This document shows, one piece after another, positions 53,664 to 64,000 of a DNA stretch of 64,000 nucleotides. Position numbers and translations under genes: made by a program. The stretch's first letter is position 1. Each line of letters starts with the position of its first letter. The stretch spans positions 17,737,129 through 17,801,128 of the forward strand of contig OY757916.1 in assembly GCA_963585895.1 (NCBI GenBank), written 5' to 3'. The notes under the pieces were generated by a model. It was not told where the DNA came from. It searched no databases and saw nothing but the letters and a program-made list of their open reading frames with translations. The DNA comes from Sepioteuthis lessoniana. Its lineage: Eukaryota > Mollusca > Cephalopoda > Myopsida > Loliginidae.

Positions 53664-56600
53664 GTGTTATTTTACAACAAACTGGTTGTGTACTATCTAA
53701 GATAAATTGGTTCTGTGATGTCTTAAAACAAACGAGTTGTATGCTATCTTAAAACAAGCTAACTGTGTTCTCCCATAAAGAATATTACTGTGTGTTATTT
53801 TACAACGAACTGGTTGTGTACTATGTAAGATAAATTGGTTCTGTGATGTCTTAAAACAAACGAGTTGTATGCTATCTTAAAACAAGCTAACTGTGTTCTC
53901 CCATAAAGAATATTACTGTGTGTTATTTTACAACGAACTGGTTGTGTACTAAGATAAATTGGTTCTGTGATGTCTTAAAACAAACGAGTTTTATGCTATC
54001 TTAAAACAAGCTAACTGTGTTCTCCCATAAAGAATATTACAGTGTGTTATTTTACAACGAACTGGTTATGTACTAAGATAAATTGGTTCTGTGATGTCTT
54101 AAAAAAAACGAGTTCTATGCTATCTTAAAACAAGCTAACTGTGTTCTCCCATAAAGAATATTACTGTGTGTTATTTTACAACGAACTGATTGTGTACTAT
54201 CTAAGATAAATTGGTTCTGTGATGTCTTAAAACAAACGAGTTGTATGCTATCTTAAAACAAGCTAAGTGTGTTCTCCCATAAAGAATATTACTGTGTGTT
54301 ATTTTACAACGAACTGGTTGTGTACTAAGATAAATTGGTTCTGCGATGTCTTAAAACAAACGAGTTGTATGTTATCTTAAAACAAGCTGTGTTCTCCCAT
54401 AAAGAATATTACTGTGTGTTATTTTACAACGAACTGGTTATGTACTAAGATAAATTGGTTCTGTGATGTCTTAAAACAAACGAGTTGTATGCTATCTTAA
54501 AACAAGCTGTGTTCTCCCATAAAGAATATTACTGTGTGTTATTTTACAACGAACTGGTTATGTACTAAGATAAATTGGTTCTGTGATGTCTTAAAACAAA
54601 CGAGTTGTATGTTATCTTAAAAAAAGCTAACTTTGTTCTCCCATAAAGAATATTACTGTGTGTTATTTTACAACGAACTGGTTGTGTACTATCTAAGATA
54701 AATTGGTTCTGTGATGTCTTAAAACAAACGAGTTGTATGCTATCTTAAAACAAATTAACTGTGTTCTCCCATAAAGAATATTACTGTGTGTTATTTTACA
54801 ACGAACTGGTTGTGTACTATCTAAGATAAATTGGTTCTGTGATGTCTTAAAACAAACGAGTTGTATGCTATCTTAAAACAAGCTAACTGTGTTCTCCCAT
54901 AAAGAATATTACTGTGTGTTATTTCATAACAAACTGGCTGTGTACTATCGAAGATAAATTGGTTCTGTGATGTCTTAAATCAAACGAGTTGTATGCTATC
55001 TTAAAACAAGCTAACTGTGTTCTCCCATAAAGAATATTACTGTGTGTTATTTTACAACGAACTGGTTGTGTACTATCTAAGATAAATTGGTTCTGTGATG
55101 TCTTAAAACAAACGAGTTGTATGCTATCTTAAAACAAGCTAACTGTGTTCTCCCATAAAGAATATTACAGTGTGTTATTTTACAACGAACTGGTTATGTA
55201 CTAAGATAAATTGGTTCTGTGATGTCTTAAAACAAACGAGTTGTATGCTATCTTAAAACAAGCTAACTGTGTTCTCCCATAAAGAATATTACTGTGTGTA
55301 TTTTACAACGAACTGATTGTGTACTATCTAAGATAAATTGGTTCTGTGATGTCTTAAAACAAACGAGTTGTATGCTATCTTAAAACAAGCTGTGTTCTCC
55401 CATAAAGAATATTACTGTGTGTTATTTTACAACGAACTGGTTGTGTACTAAGATAAATTGGTTCTGTGATGTCTTAAAACAAACGAGTTTTATGCTATCT
55501 TAAAACAAGCTGTGTTCTCCCATAAAGAATATTACTGTGTGTTATTTTACAACGAATTGGTTGTGTACTATCTAAGATAAATTGGTTCTGTGATGTCTTA
55601 AAACAAACGAGTTGTATGCTATCTTAAAACCAACTAACTGTGTTCTCCCATAAAGAATATTACAGTGTGTTATTTTACAACGAACTGGTTATGTACTAAG
55701 ATAAATTGCTTCTGTGATGTCTTAAAACAAAAGAGTTGTATGCTATCTTAAAACAAGCTAACTGTGTTCTCCCATAAAGAATATTACAGTGTGTTATTTT
55801 ACAATGAACTGGTTATGTACTAAGATAAATTGGTTCTGTGATGTCTTAAAACAAACGAGTTGTATGCTATCTTAAAACCAACTAACTGTGTTCTCCCATA
55901 AAGAATATTACAGTGTGTTATTTTACAACGAACTGGTTATGTACTAAGATAAATTGGTTCTGTGATGTCTTAAAACAAACGAGTTCTATGCTATCTTAAA
56001 ACCAGTTAACTGTGTTCTCCCATAAAGAATATTACTGTGTGTTATTTTACAACGAACTGGTTGTGTACTATCTAAGATAAATTGGTTCTGTGATGTCTTA
56101 AAACAAACGAGTTGTATGCTATCTTAAAACAAGCTAACTGTGTTCTCCCATAAAGAATATTACTGTGTGTTATTTTATAACGAACTGGCTTTGTACTATC
56201 GAAGATAAATTAGTTCTGTGATGTCTTAAAACAAACGAGTTGTATGCTATCTTAAAACAAGCTAACTGTGTTCTCCCATAAAGAATATTACAGTGTGTTA
56301 TTTTACAATGAACTGGTTATGTACTAAGATAAATTGGTTCTGTGATGTCTTAAAAAAAACGAGTTCTATGCTATCTTAAAACAAGCTAACTGTGTTCTCC
56401 CATAAAGAATATTACTGTGTGTTATTTTACAACGAACTGATTGTGTACTATCTAAGATAAATTGCTTCTGTGATGTCTTAAAACAAACGAGTTGTATGCT
56501 ATCTTAAAACAAGCTGTGTTCTCCCATAAAGAATATTACTTTGTGTTATTTTACAACGAACTGGTTGTGTACTAAGATAAATTGGTTCTGTGATGTCTTA

Positions 56601-58769
56601 AAACAAACGAGTTGTATGCTATCTTAAAACAAGCTAACTGTGTTCTCCCATAAAGAATATTACAGTGTGTTATTTTACAACGAACTGGTTATGTACTAAG
56701 ATAAATTGGTTCTGTGATGTCTTAAAACAAACGAGTTGTATGCTATCTTAAAACCAACTAACTGTGTTCTCCCATAAAGAATGTTACAGTGTGTTATTTT
56801 ACAACAAACTGGTTATGTACTAAGATAAATTGGTTCTGTGATGTCTTAAAACAAACGAGTTGTATGCTATCTTAAAACAAGCTGTGTTCTCCCATAAAGA
56901 ATATTACTGTGTGTTATTTTACAACGAACTGGTTGTGTACTAAGATAAATTGGTTCTGTGATGTCTTAAAACAAACGAGTTGTATGCTATCTTAAAACCA
57001 ACTAACTGTGTTCTCCCATAAAGAATATTACAGTGTGTTATTTTACAACGAACTGGTTATGTACTAAGATAAATTGGTTCTGTGATGTCTTAAAACAAAC
57101 GAGTTGTATGCTATCTTAAAACAAGCTAACTGTGTTCTCCCATAAAGAATATTAGAGTGTGTTATTTTACAACGAACTGGTTGTGTACTATCTAAGATAA
57201 ATTGGTTCTGTGATGTCTAAAAACAAACGAGTTGTATGCTATCTTAAAACAAGTTAACTGTGTTCTCCCATAAAGAATATTACTGTGTGTTATTTTACAA
57301 CGGACTGGTTGTGTACTATCTAAGATAAATTGGTTCTGTGATGTCTTAAAACAAACGAGTTGTATGCTATCTTAAAACAAGCTAACTGTGTTCTCCCATG
57401 AAGAATATTACTGTGTGTTATTTTACAACGAACTGGTTATGTACTAAGATAAATTGGTTCTGTGATGTCTTAAAACAAACGAGTTGTATGCTATCTTAAA
57501 ACAAGCTAACTGTGTTCTCCCATAAAGAATATTAGAGTGTGTTATTTTACAACGAACTGGTTGTGTACTATCTAAGATAAATTTGTTCTGTGACGTCTAA
57601 AAACAAACGAGTTGTATGCTATCTTAAAACAAGTTAACTGTGTTCTCCCATAAAGAATATTACTGTGTGTTATTTTACAACGAACTGGTTGTGTACCATC
57701 TAAGATAAATTGGTTCTGTGATGTCTTAAAACAAACGAGTTGTATGCTATCTTAAAACAAGCTAACTGTGTTCTCCCATGAAGAATATTACTGTGTGTTA
57801 TATTACAACGAACTGGTTGTGTACTAAGATAAATTGGTTCTGTGATGTCTTAAAACAAACGAGTTGTATGCTATCTTAAAACAAGCTAACTGTGTTCTCC
57901 CATAAAGAATATTACAGTGTGTTATTTTACAACGAACTGGTTATGTACTAAGATAAATTGGTTCTGTGATGTCTTAAAACAAACGAGTTGTATGCTATCT
58001 TAAAACAAGCTAACTGTGTTCTCCCATAAAGAATATTACAGTGTGTTATTTTACAACGAACTGGTTATGTACTAAGATAAATTGCTTCTGTGATGTCTTA
58101 AAACAAACGAGTTGTATGCTATCTTAAAACAAGCTAACTGTGTTCTCCCATAAAGAATATTAGAGTGTGTTATCTTACAACGAACTTGTTATGTACTAAG
58201 ATAAATTGGTTCTGTGATGTCTTAAAACAAACGAGTTGTATGCTATCTTAAAACAAGTTAACTGTGTTCTCCCATAAAGAATATTACTGTGTGTTATTTT
58301 ACAACGAACTGATTGTGTACTATCTAAGATAAATTGGTTCTATGATGTCTTAAAACAAACGAGTTGTATGCTATCTTAAAACAAGCTGTGTTCTCCCATA
58401 AAGAATATTACTGTGTGTTATTTTACAACGAACTGGTTGTGTACTAAGATAAATTGGTTCTGTGATGTCTTAAAACAAACGAGTTGTATGCTATCTTAAA
58501 ACAAGCTGTGTTCTCCCATAAAGAATATTACTGTTTGTTATTTTACAACGAATTGGTTGTGTACTATCTAAGATAAATTGGTTCTGTGATGTCTTAAAAC
58601 AAACGAGTTGTATGCTATCTTAAAACAAGCTAACTGTCTTCTCCCATAAAGAATATTACTGTTTGTTATTTTACAACGAACTGGTTATGTACTAAGATAA
58701 ATTGGTTCTGTGATGTCTTAAAACAAACGAGTTGTATGCTATCTTAAAACAAGTTAACTGTGTTCTCCC

Positions 58770-58786
58770 ATAAAGAATATTACTGT
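58770..58786 (+). repeat. 17 bp target-site duplication, left of insert 3
   Basis: ATAAAGAATATTACTGT again, exactly 5349 bp after its counterpart at insert 2. Confidence 0.88.
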
Positions 58787-58995
58787 AGTATTTGTCATTG
58801 CCTCCCACCAGACACGACTTGAGACAAGGTCAAAAGCCCGAAGGCCAATTAAAGTGGGGATAAATGGGAGTGGTAGGTCGGGAAGGAGCCGAGACTCGAA
58901 CCCTGCTTGTCAGTGCTGCCATCGGCTCACTTAGTGCAATGTGAGCCTGATGAGGTAAGCGGTTTCACGAACCCAAATGTGGGTCCGGGCACGTA
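58787..58995 (-). mobile_element. SINE-like retroposon, copy 3 (209 bp)
   Basis: I read this copy as identical to copy 2 over all 209 bases. It lies exactly 5349 bp downstream inside the same HOR. The identity of the element and its flanks shows that it was carried by the most recent duplication of the 5.35 kb unit. The GGCTCAC/GTGAGCC hairpin lies at 58924-58947. No fourth copy falls in the window; the unit rearranges at about 61.86 kb, before the next one would be due. Confidence 0.74.
58892..58902 (-). promoter_or_regulatory. Possible Pol III B box in insert 3
   Basis: The minus strand reads GGTTCGAGTCT, as in copies 1 and 2. Confidence 0.5.
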
Positions 58996-59012
58996 ATAAA
59001 GAATATTACTGT
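58996..59012 (+). repeat. 17 bp target-site duplication, right of insert 3
   Basis: This is an exact copy of the left repeat; the ACAACAAAC monomer follows. Confidence 0.88.
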
Positions 59013-61860
59013 GTGTTATTTTACAACAAACTGGTTGTGTACTATCTAAGATAAATTGGTTCTGTGATGTCTTAAAACAAACGAGTTGTATGCTATCTTA
59101 AAACAAGCTAACTGTGTTCTCCCATAAAGAATATTACTGTGTGTTATTTTACAACGAACTGGTTGTGTACTATGTAAGATAAATTGGTTCTGTGATGTCT
59201 TAAAACAAACGAGTTGTATGCTATCTTAAAACAAGCTAACTGTGTTCTCCCATAAAGAATATTACTGTGTGTTATTTTACAACGAACTGGTTGTGTACTA
59301 AGATAAATTGGTTCTGTGATGTCTTAAAACAAACGAGTTTTATGCTATCTTAAAACAAGCTAACTGTGTTCTCCCATAAAGAATATTACAGTGTGTTATT
59401 TTACAACGAACTGGTTATGTACTAAGATAAATTGGTTCTGTGATGTCTTAAAAAAAACGAGTTCTATGCTATCTTAAAACAAGCTAACTGTGTTCTCCCA
59501 TAAAGAATATTACTGTGTGTTATTTTACAACGAACTGATTGTGTACTATCTAAGATAAATTGGTTCTGTGATGTCTTAAAACAAACGAGTTGTATGCTAT
59601 CTTAAAACAAGCTAAGTGTGTTCTCCCATAAAGAATATTACTGTGTGTTATTTTACAACGAACTGGTTGTGTACTAAGATAAATTGGTTCTGCGATGTCT
59701 TAAAACAAACGAGTTGTATGTTATCTTAAAACAAGCTGTGTTCTCCCATAAAGAATATTACTGTGTGTTATTTTACAACGAACTGGTTATGTACTAAGAT
59801 AAATTGGTTCTGTGATGTCTTAAAACAAACGAGTTGTATGCTATCTTAAAACAAGCTGTGTTCTCCCATAAAGAATATTACTGTGTGTTATTTTACAACG
59901 AACTGGTTATGTACTAAGATAAATTGGTTCTGTGATGTCTTAAAACAAACGAGTTGTATGTTATCTTAAAAAAAGCTAACTTTGTTCTCCCATAAAGAAT
60001 ATTACTGTGTGTTATTTTACAACGAACTGGTTGTGTACTATCTAAGATAAATTGGTTCTGTGATGTCTTAAAACAAACGAGTTGTATGCTATCTTAAAAC
60101 AAATTAACTGTGTTCTCCCATAAAGAATATTACTGTGTGTTATTTTACAACGAACTGGTTGTGTACTATCTAAGATAAATTGGTTCTGTGATGTCTTAAA
60201 ACAAACGAGTTGTATGCTATCTTAAAACAAGCTAACTGTGTTCTCCCATAAAGAATATTACTGTGTGTTATTTCATAACAAACTGGCTGTGTACTATCGA
60301 AGATAAATTGGTTCTGTGATGTCTTAAATCAAACGAGTTGTATGCTATCTTAAAACAAGCTAACTGTGTTCTCCCATAAAGAATATTACTGTGTGTTATT
60401 TTACAACGAACTGGTTGTGTACTATCTAAGATAAATTGGTTCTGTGATGTCTTAAAACAAACGAGTTGTATGCTATCTTAAAACAAGCTAACTGTGTTCT
60501 CCCATAAAGAATATTACAGTGTGTTATTTTACAACGAACTGGTTATGTACTAAGATAAATTGGTTCTGTGATGTCTTAAAACAAACGAGTTGTATGCTAT
60601 CTTAAAACAAGCTAACTGTGTTCTCCCATAAAGAATATTACTGTGTGTATTTTACAACGAACTGATTGTGTACTATCTAAGATAAATTGGTTCTGTGATG
60701 TCTTAAAACAAACGAGTTGTATGCTATCTTAAAACAAGCTGTGTTCTCCCATAAAGAATATTACTGTGTGTTATTTTACAACGAACTGGTTGTGTACTAA
60801 GATAAATTGGTTCTGTGATGTCTTAAAACAAACGAGTTTTATGCTATCTTAAAACAAGCTGTGTTCTCCCATAAAGAATATTACTGTGTGTTATTTTACA
60901 ACGAATTGGTTGTGTACTATCTAAGATAAATTGGTTCTGTGATGTCTTAAAACAAACGAGTTGTATGCTATCTTAAAACCAACTAACTGTGTTCTCCCAT
61001 AAAGAATATTACAGTGTGTTATTTTACAACGAACTGGTTATGTACTAAGATAAATTGCTTCTGTGATGTCTTAAAACAAAAGAGTTGTATGCTATCTTAA
61101 AACAAGCTAACTGTGTTCTCCCATAAAGAATATTACAGTGTGTTATTTTACAATGAACTGGTTATGTACTAAGATAAATTGGTTCTGTGATGTCTTAAAA
61201 CAAACGAGTTGTATGCTATCTTAAAACCAACTAACTGTGTTCTCCCATAAAGAATATTACAGTGTGTTATTTTACAACGAACTGGTTATGTACTAAGATA
61301 AATTGGTTCTGTGATGTCTTAAAACAAACGAGTTCTATGCTATCTTAAAACCAGTTAACTGTGTTCTCCCATAAAGAATATTACTGTGTGTTATTTTACA
61401 ACGAACTGGTTGTGTACTATCTAAGATAAATTGGTTCTGTGATGTCTTAAAACAAACGAGTTGTATGCTATCTTAAAACAAGCTAACTGTGTTCTCCCAT
61501 AAAGAATATTACTGTGTGTTATTTTATAACGAACTGGCTGTGTACTATCGAAGATAAATTAGTTCTGTGATGTCTTAAAACAAACGAGTTGTATGCTATC
61601 TTAAAACAAGCTAACTGTGTTCTCCCATAAAGAATATTACAGTGTGTTATTTTACAATGAACTGGTTATGTACTAAGATAAATTGGTTCTGTGATGTCTT
61701 AAAAAAAACGAGTTCTATGCTATCTTAAAACAAGCTAACTGTGTTCTCCCATAAAGAATATTACTGTGTGTTATTTTACAACGAACTGATTGTGTACTAT
61801 CTAAGATAAATTGCTTCTGTGATGTCTTAAAACAAACGAGTTGTATGCTATCTTAAAACA

Positions 61861-64000
61861 AGCTAACTGTGTTCTCCCATAAAGAATATTAGAGTGTGTT
61901 ATTTTACAACGAACTGGTTGTGTACTATCTAAGATAAATTGGTTCTGTGATGTCTAAAAACAAACGAGTTGTATGCTATCTTAAAACAAGTTAACTGTGT
62001 TCTCCCATAAAGAATATTACTGTGTGTTATTTTACAACGAACTGGTTGTGTACTATCTAAGATAAATTGGTTCTGTGATGTCTTAAAACAAACGAGTTGT
62101 ATGCTATCTTAAAAGAAGCTAACTGTGTTCTCCCATGAAGAATATTACTGTGTGTTATTTTACAACGAACTGGTTATGTACTAAGATAAATTGGTTCTGT
62201 GATGTCTTAAAACAAACGAGTTGTATGCTATCTTAAAACAAGCTAACTGTGTTCTCCCATAAAGAATATTAGAGTGTGTTATTTTACAACGAACTGGTTG
62301 TGTACTATCTAAGATAAATTGGTTCTGTGATGTCTAAAAACAAACGAGTTGTATGCTATCTTAAAACAAGTTAACTGTGTTCTCCCATAAAGAATATTAC
62401 TGTGTGTTATTTTACAACGAACTGGTTGTGTACTATCTAAGATAAATTGGTTCTGTGATGTCTTAAAACAAACGAGTTGTATGCTATCTTAAAACAAGCT
62501 AACTGTGTTCTCCCATGAAGAATATTACTGTGTGTTATTTTACAACGAACTGGTTGTGTACTAAGATAAATTGGTTCTGTGATGTCTTAAAACAAACGAG
62601 TTGTATGCTATCTTAAAACAAGCTAACTGTGTTCTCCCATAAAGAATATTACTGTGTGTTATTTTACAACGAACTGGTTGTGTACTATAATAAATTGGTT
62701 CTGTGATGTCTTAAAACAAACGAGTTGTATGCTATCTTAAAACAAGTTAACTGTGTTCTCCCATAAAGAATATTACTGTGTGTTATTTTATAACGAACTG
62801 GCTGTGTACTATCGAAGATAAATTGGTTCTGTGATGTCTTAAAACGAACGAGTTGTATGCTATCTTAAAACAAGCTAACTGTGTTCTCCCATAAAGAATA
62901 TTACTGTGTGTTATTTTACAACGAACTGGTTGTGTACTAAGATAAATTGGTTCTGTGATGTCTTAAAACAAACGAGTTGTATGCTATCTTAAAAAAAGCT
63001 AACTGTGTTCTCCCATAAAGAATATTACTGTGTGTTATTTTACAACGAACTGGTTGTGTACTATAATAAATTGGTTCTGTGATGTCTTAAAACAAACGAG
63101 TTGTATGCTATCTTAAAACAAGCTAACTGTCTTCTCCCATAAAGAATATTACTGTGTGTTATTTTACAACGAACTGATTGTGTACTATCTAAGATAAATT
63201 GGTTCTGTGATGTCTTAAAACAAACGAGTTGTATGCTATCTTAAAACAAGCTGTGTTCTCCCATAAAGAATATTACTGTGTGTTATTTTACAACGAACTG
63301 GTTGTGTACTAAGATAAATTGGTTCTGTGATGTCTTAAAACAAACGAGTTTTATGCTATCTTAAAACAAGCTGTGTTCTCCCATAAAGAATATTACTGTG
63401 TGTTATTTTACAACGAATTGGTTGTGTACTATCTAAGATAAATTGGTTCTGTGATGTCTTAAAACAAACAAGTTGTATGCTATCTTAAAACCAACTAACT
63501 GTGTTCTCCCATAAAGAATATTACAGTGTGTTATTTTACAACGAACTGGTTATGTACTAAGATAAATTGCTTCTGTGATGTCTTAAAACAAAAGAGTTGT
63601 ATGCTATCTTAAAACAAGCTAACTGTGTTCTCCCATAAAGAATATTACAGTGTGTTATTTTACAACGAACTGGTTATGTACTAAGATAAATTGGTTCTGT
63701 GATGTCTTAAAACAAACGAGTTGTATGCTATCTTAAAACCAACTAACTGTGTTCTCCCATAAAGAATATTACAGTGTGTTATTTTACAACGAACTGGTTA
63801 TGTACTAAGATAAATTGGTTCTGTGATGTCTTAAAACAAACGAGTTCTATGCTATCTTAAAACCAGTTAACTGTGTTCTCCCATAAAGAATATTACTGTG
63901 TGTTATTTTACAACGAACTGGTTGTGTACTATCTAAGATAAATTGGTTCTGTGATGTCTTAAAACAAACGAGTTGTATGCTATCTTAAAACAAGCTAACT
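61861..64000 (+). repeat. Rearranged satellite tail after the third HOR copy
   Basis: At about 61.86 kb the third copy of the 5.35 kb unit stops following the second. It jumps to monomers matching about 57.12 kb (TTAGAGTG, TCTAAAAAC, CCCATGAAG), as though about five monomers were lost. Two monomers with a novel join, TACTATAATAAATT, follow at about 62685 and 63060. An ATAACGAACTGGCTG monomer lies at about 62790. From about 63.1 kb the order GATTGTG, GAGTTTTATG, ACCAACTAAC, ACAAAAGAGTTG, GAGTTCTATG repeats that of 60.65-61.4 kb at a shift of 2512 bp. The array continues past the window end. Confidence 0.8.

Larger units (their letters stand above)
49284..61860 (+). repeat. HOR block I: 5349-5350 bp unit carrying the insert, about 2.3 copies
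   Basis: Copies are about 49284-54633, 54634-59982 and a partial 59983-61860. Shared markers are CAAATTAACTG (49401/54751/60100), ACGGACTGG (51951/57300), GTTATCTTACAACG (52820/58169), the insert (53438/58787) and GTTATC (54611/59960). A 1 bp deletion in TGTGTGTATTTT (55290/60639), absent at 49940, accounts for the change from 5350 to 5349. Apart from this I noticed very few differences; one is GGCTGTGTAC at about 61537 against GGCTTTGTAC. Subtracting the insert and its flanking repeat leaves 41 or 42 monomers. This is the longest and apparently most recent unit in the window. Confidence 0.88.
1..64000 (+). repeat. Satellite DNA array, 120/124/128 bp monomer, about 510 copies
   Basis: The window is a head-to-tail array of one monomer, always in the same orientation. 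Successive starts of the motif TATTTTAC at 1, 125 and 253 give spacings of 124 and 128 bp; runs at 13.4-14.2 kb are spaced 120 bp. The consensus is about 32% G+C. Stops fall in all three forward frames (TAA at monomer bases 31, 36, 57, 83 and 109) and in all three reverse frames, so no reading frame crosses a monomer. Most monomers differ from consensus at only a few sites, which indicates active homogenisation by unequal exchange or conversion. Only the three 209-210 bp inserts break it. I do not recognise the family by name, and neither array edge lies in the window. Confidence 0.98.

Noticed and set aside
45340-58995. Three independent insertions at a hotspot
   Set aside because: Identical flanking repeats, identical neighbouring variant monomers and identical copies 2 and 3 are better explained by duplication of one insertion.
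1-64000. CRISPR-like array of regularly spaced repeats
   Set aside because: The repeats are directly adjacent with no unique spacers, and the unit is 120-128 bp. This is a satellite.
1-64000. Protein-coding tandem-repeat gene
   Set aside because: Every monomer has stops in all six frames, and monomer length alternates between 0, 1 and 2 modulo 3.
1-64000. True CENP-B box
   Set aside because: The essential CGGG half is absent; only the TTCGTTG-like half is present.
1-64000. Telomeric, subtelomeric or ribosomal repeat
   Set aside because: No short G-rich telomere units and no recognisable 5S or rDNA segments were found; the monomer does not resemble them.
1-64000. Bent-DNA phasing from the repeated A-tracts
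   Set aside because: The two CTTAAAAC tracts are about 26 bp apart, near two and a half helical turns, so they would not add up to a bend. The tracts are also only four A long.

Overview
The whole window is one eukaryotic satellite DNA array. A single AT-rich tandem repeat (about 68% A+T in the consensus) runs head to tail in one orientation from base 1 to base 64000. It has roughly 510 monomers and is interrupted only by three copies of one short retroposon-like insert. I see no gene: every monomer carries stops in all six frames. I also see no RNA gene, CRISPR array, telomeric repeat or unique flanking DNA. The sequence does not identify the species. A long array of higher-order repeats with a B-box-bearing SINE-like insert points to a eukaryotic heterochromatic block, possibly centromeric or pericentromeric, but location cannot be read from the window.

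The full monomer is 128 bp. Two independent 4-bp presence/absence sites (TATC near monomer base 27, TAAC near base 93) give 128, 124 and 120 bp forms. The monomer itself looks like five diverged copies of an older unit of about 25 bp. Monomers carrying the same substitutions recur in the same order, so the array is built of higher-order repeats (HORs) copied in tandem.

Layout: 1-4268, 13-monomer HOR (1636, 1632 and a shortened 1000 bp copy). 4269-8294, mosaic. 8295-13566, two copies of a 2636 bp unit. 13381-14220, seven identical 120 bp monomers. 13697-18610, two copies of a 2493 bp unit. 18552-22395, 1860 and 1984 bp units. 22885-26938, two copies of a 1980 bp unit. 26939-30169, mosaic. 30170-32905, two copies of 1368 bp. 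32906-35859, mosaic. 35860-39201, 1736 bp unit. 39202-45339, mosaic. 45340-64000, the youngest-looking domain, carrying the insert three times (45340-45549, 53438-53646, 58787-58995) inside 2628 bp and 5349-5350 bp duplications.

The insert is 209-210 bp, flanked each time by the same 17 bp direct repeat of satellite sequence. Deleting the insert and one repeat restores an in-phase monomer. All three copies sit at the same monomer position, with the same flanking repeat and the same variant next monomer. They therefore descend from one insertion that the array later multiplied. Copy 1 differs from copies 2 and 3 by five substitutions and one 1-2 base length change; copies 2 and 3 are identical. 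This gives an internal order of events for satellite growth.
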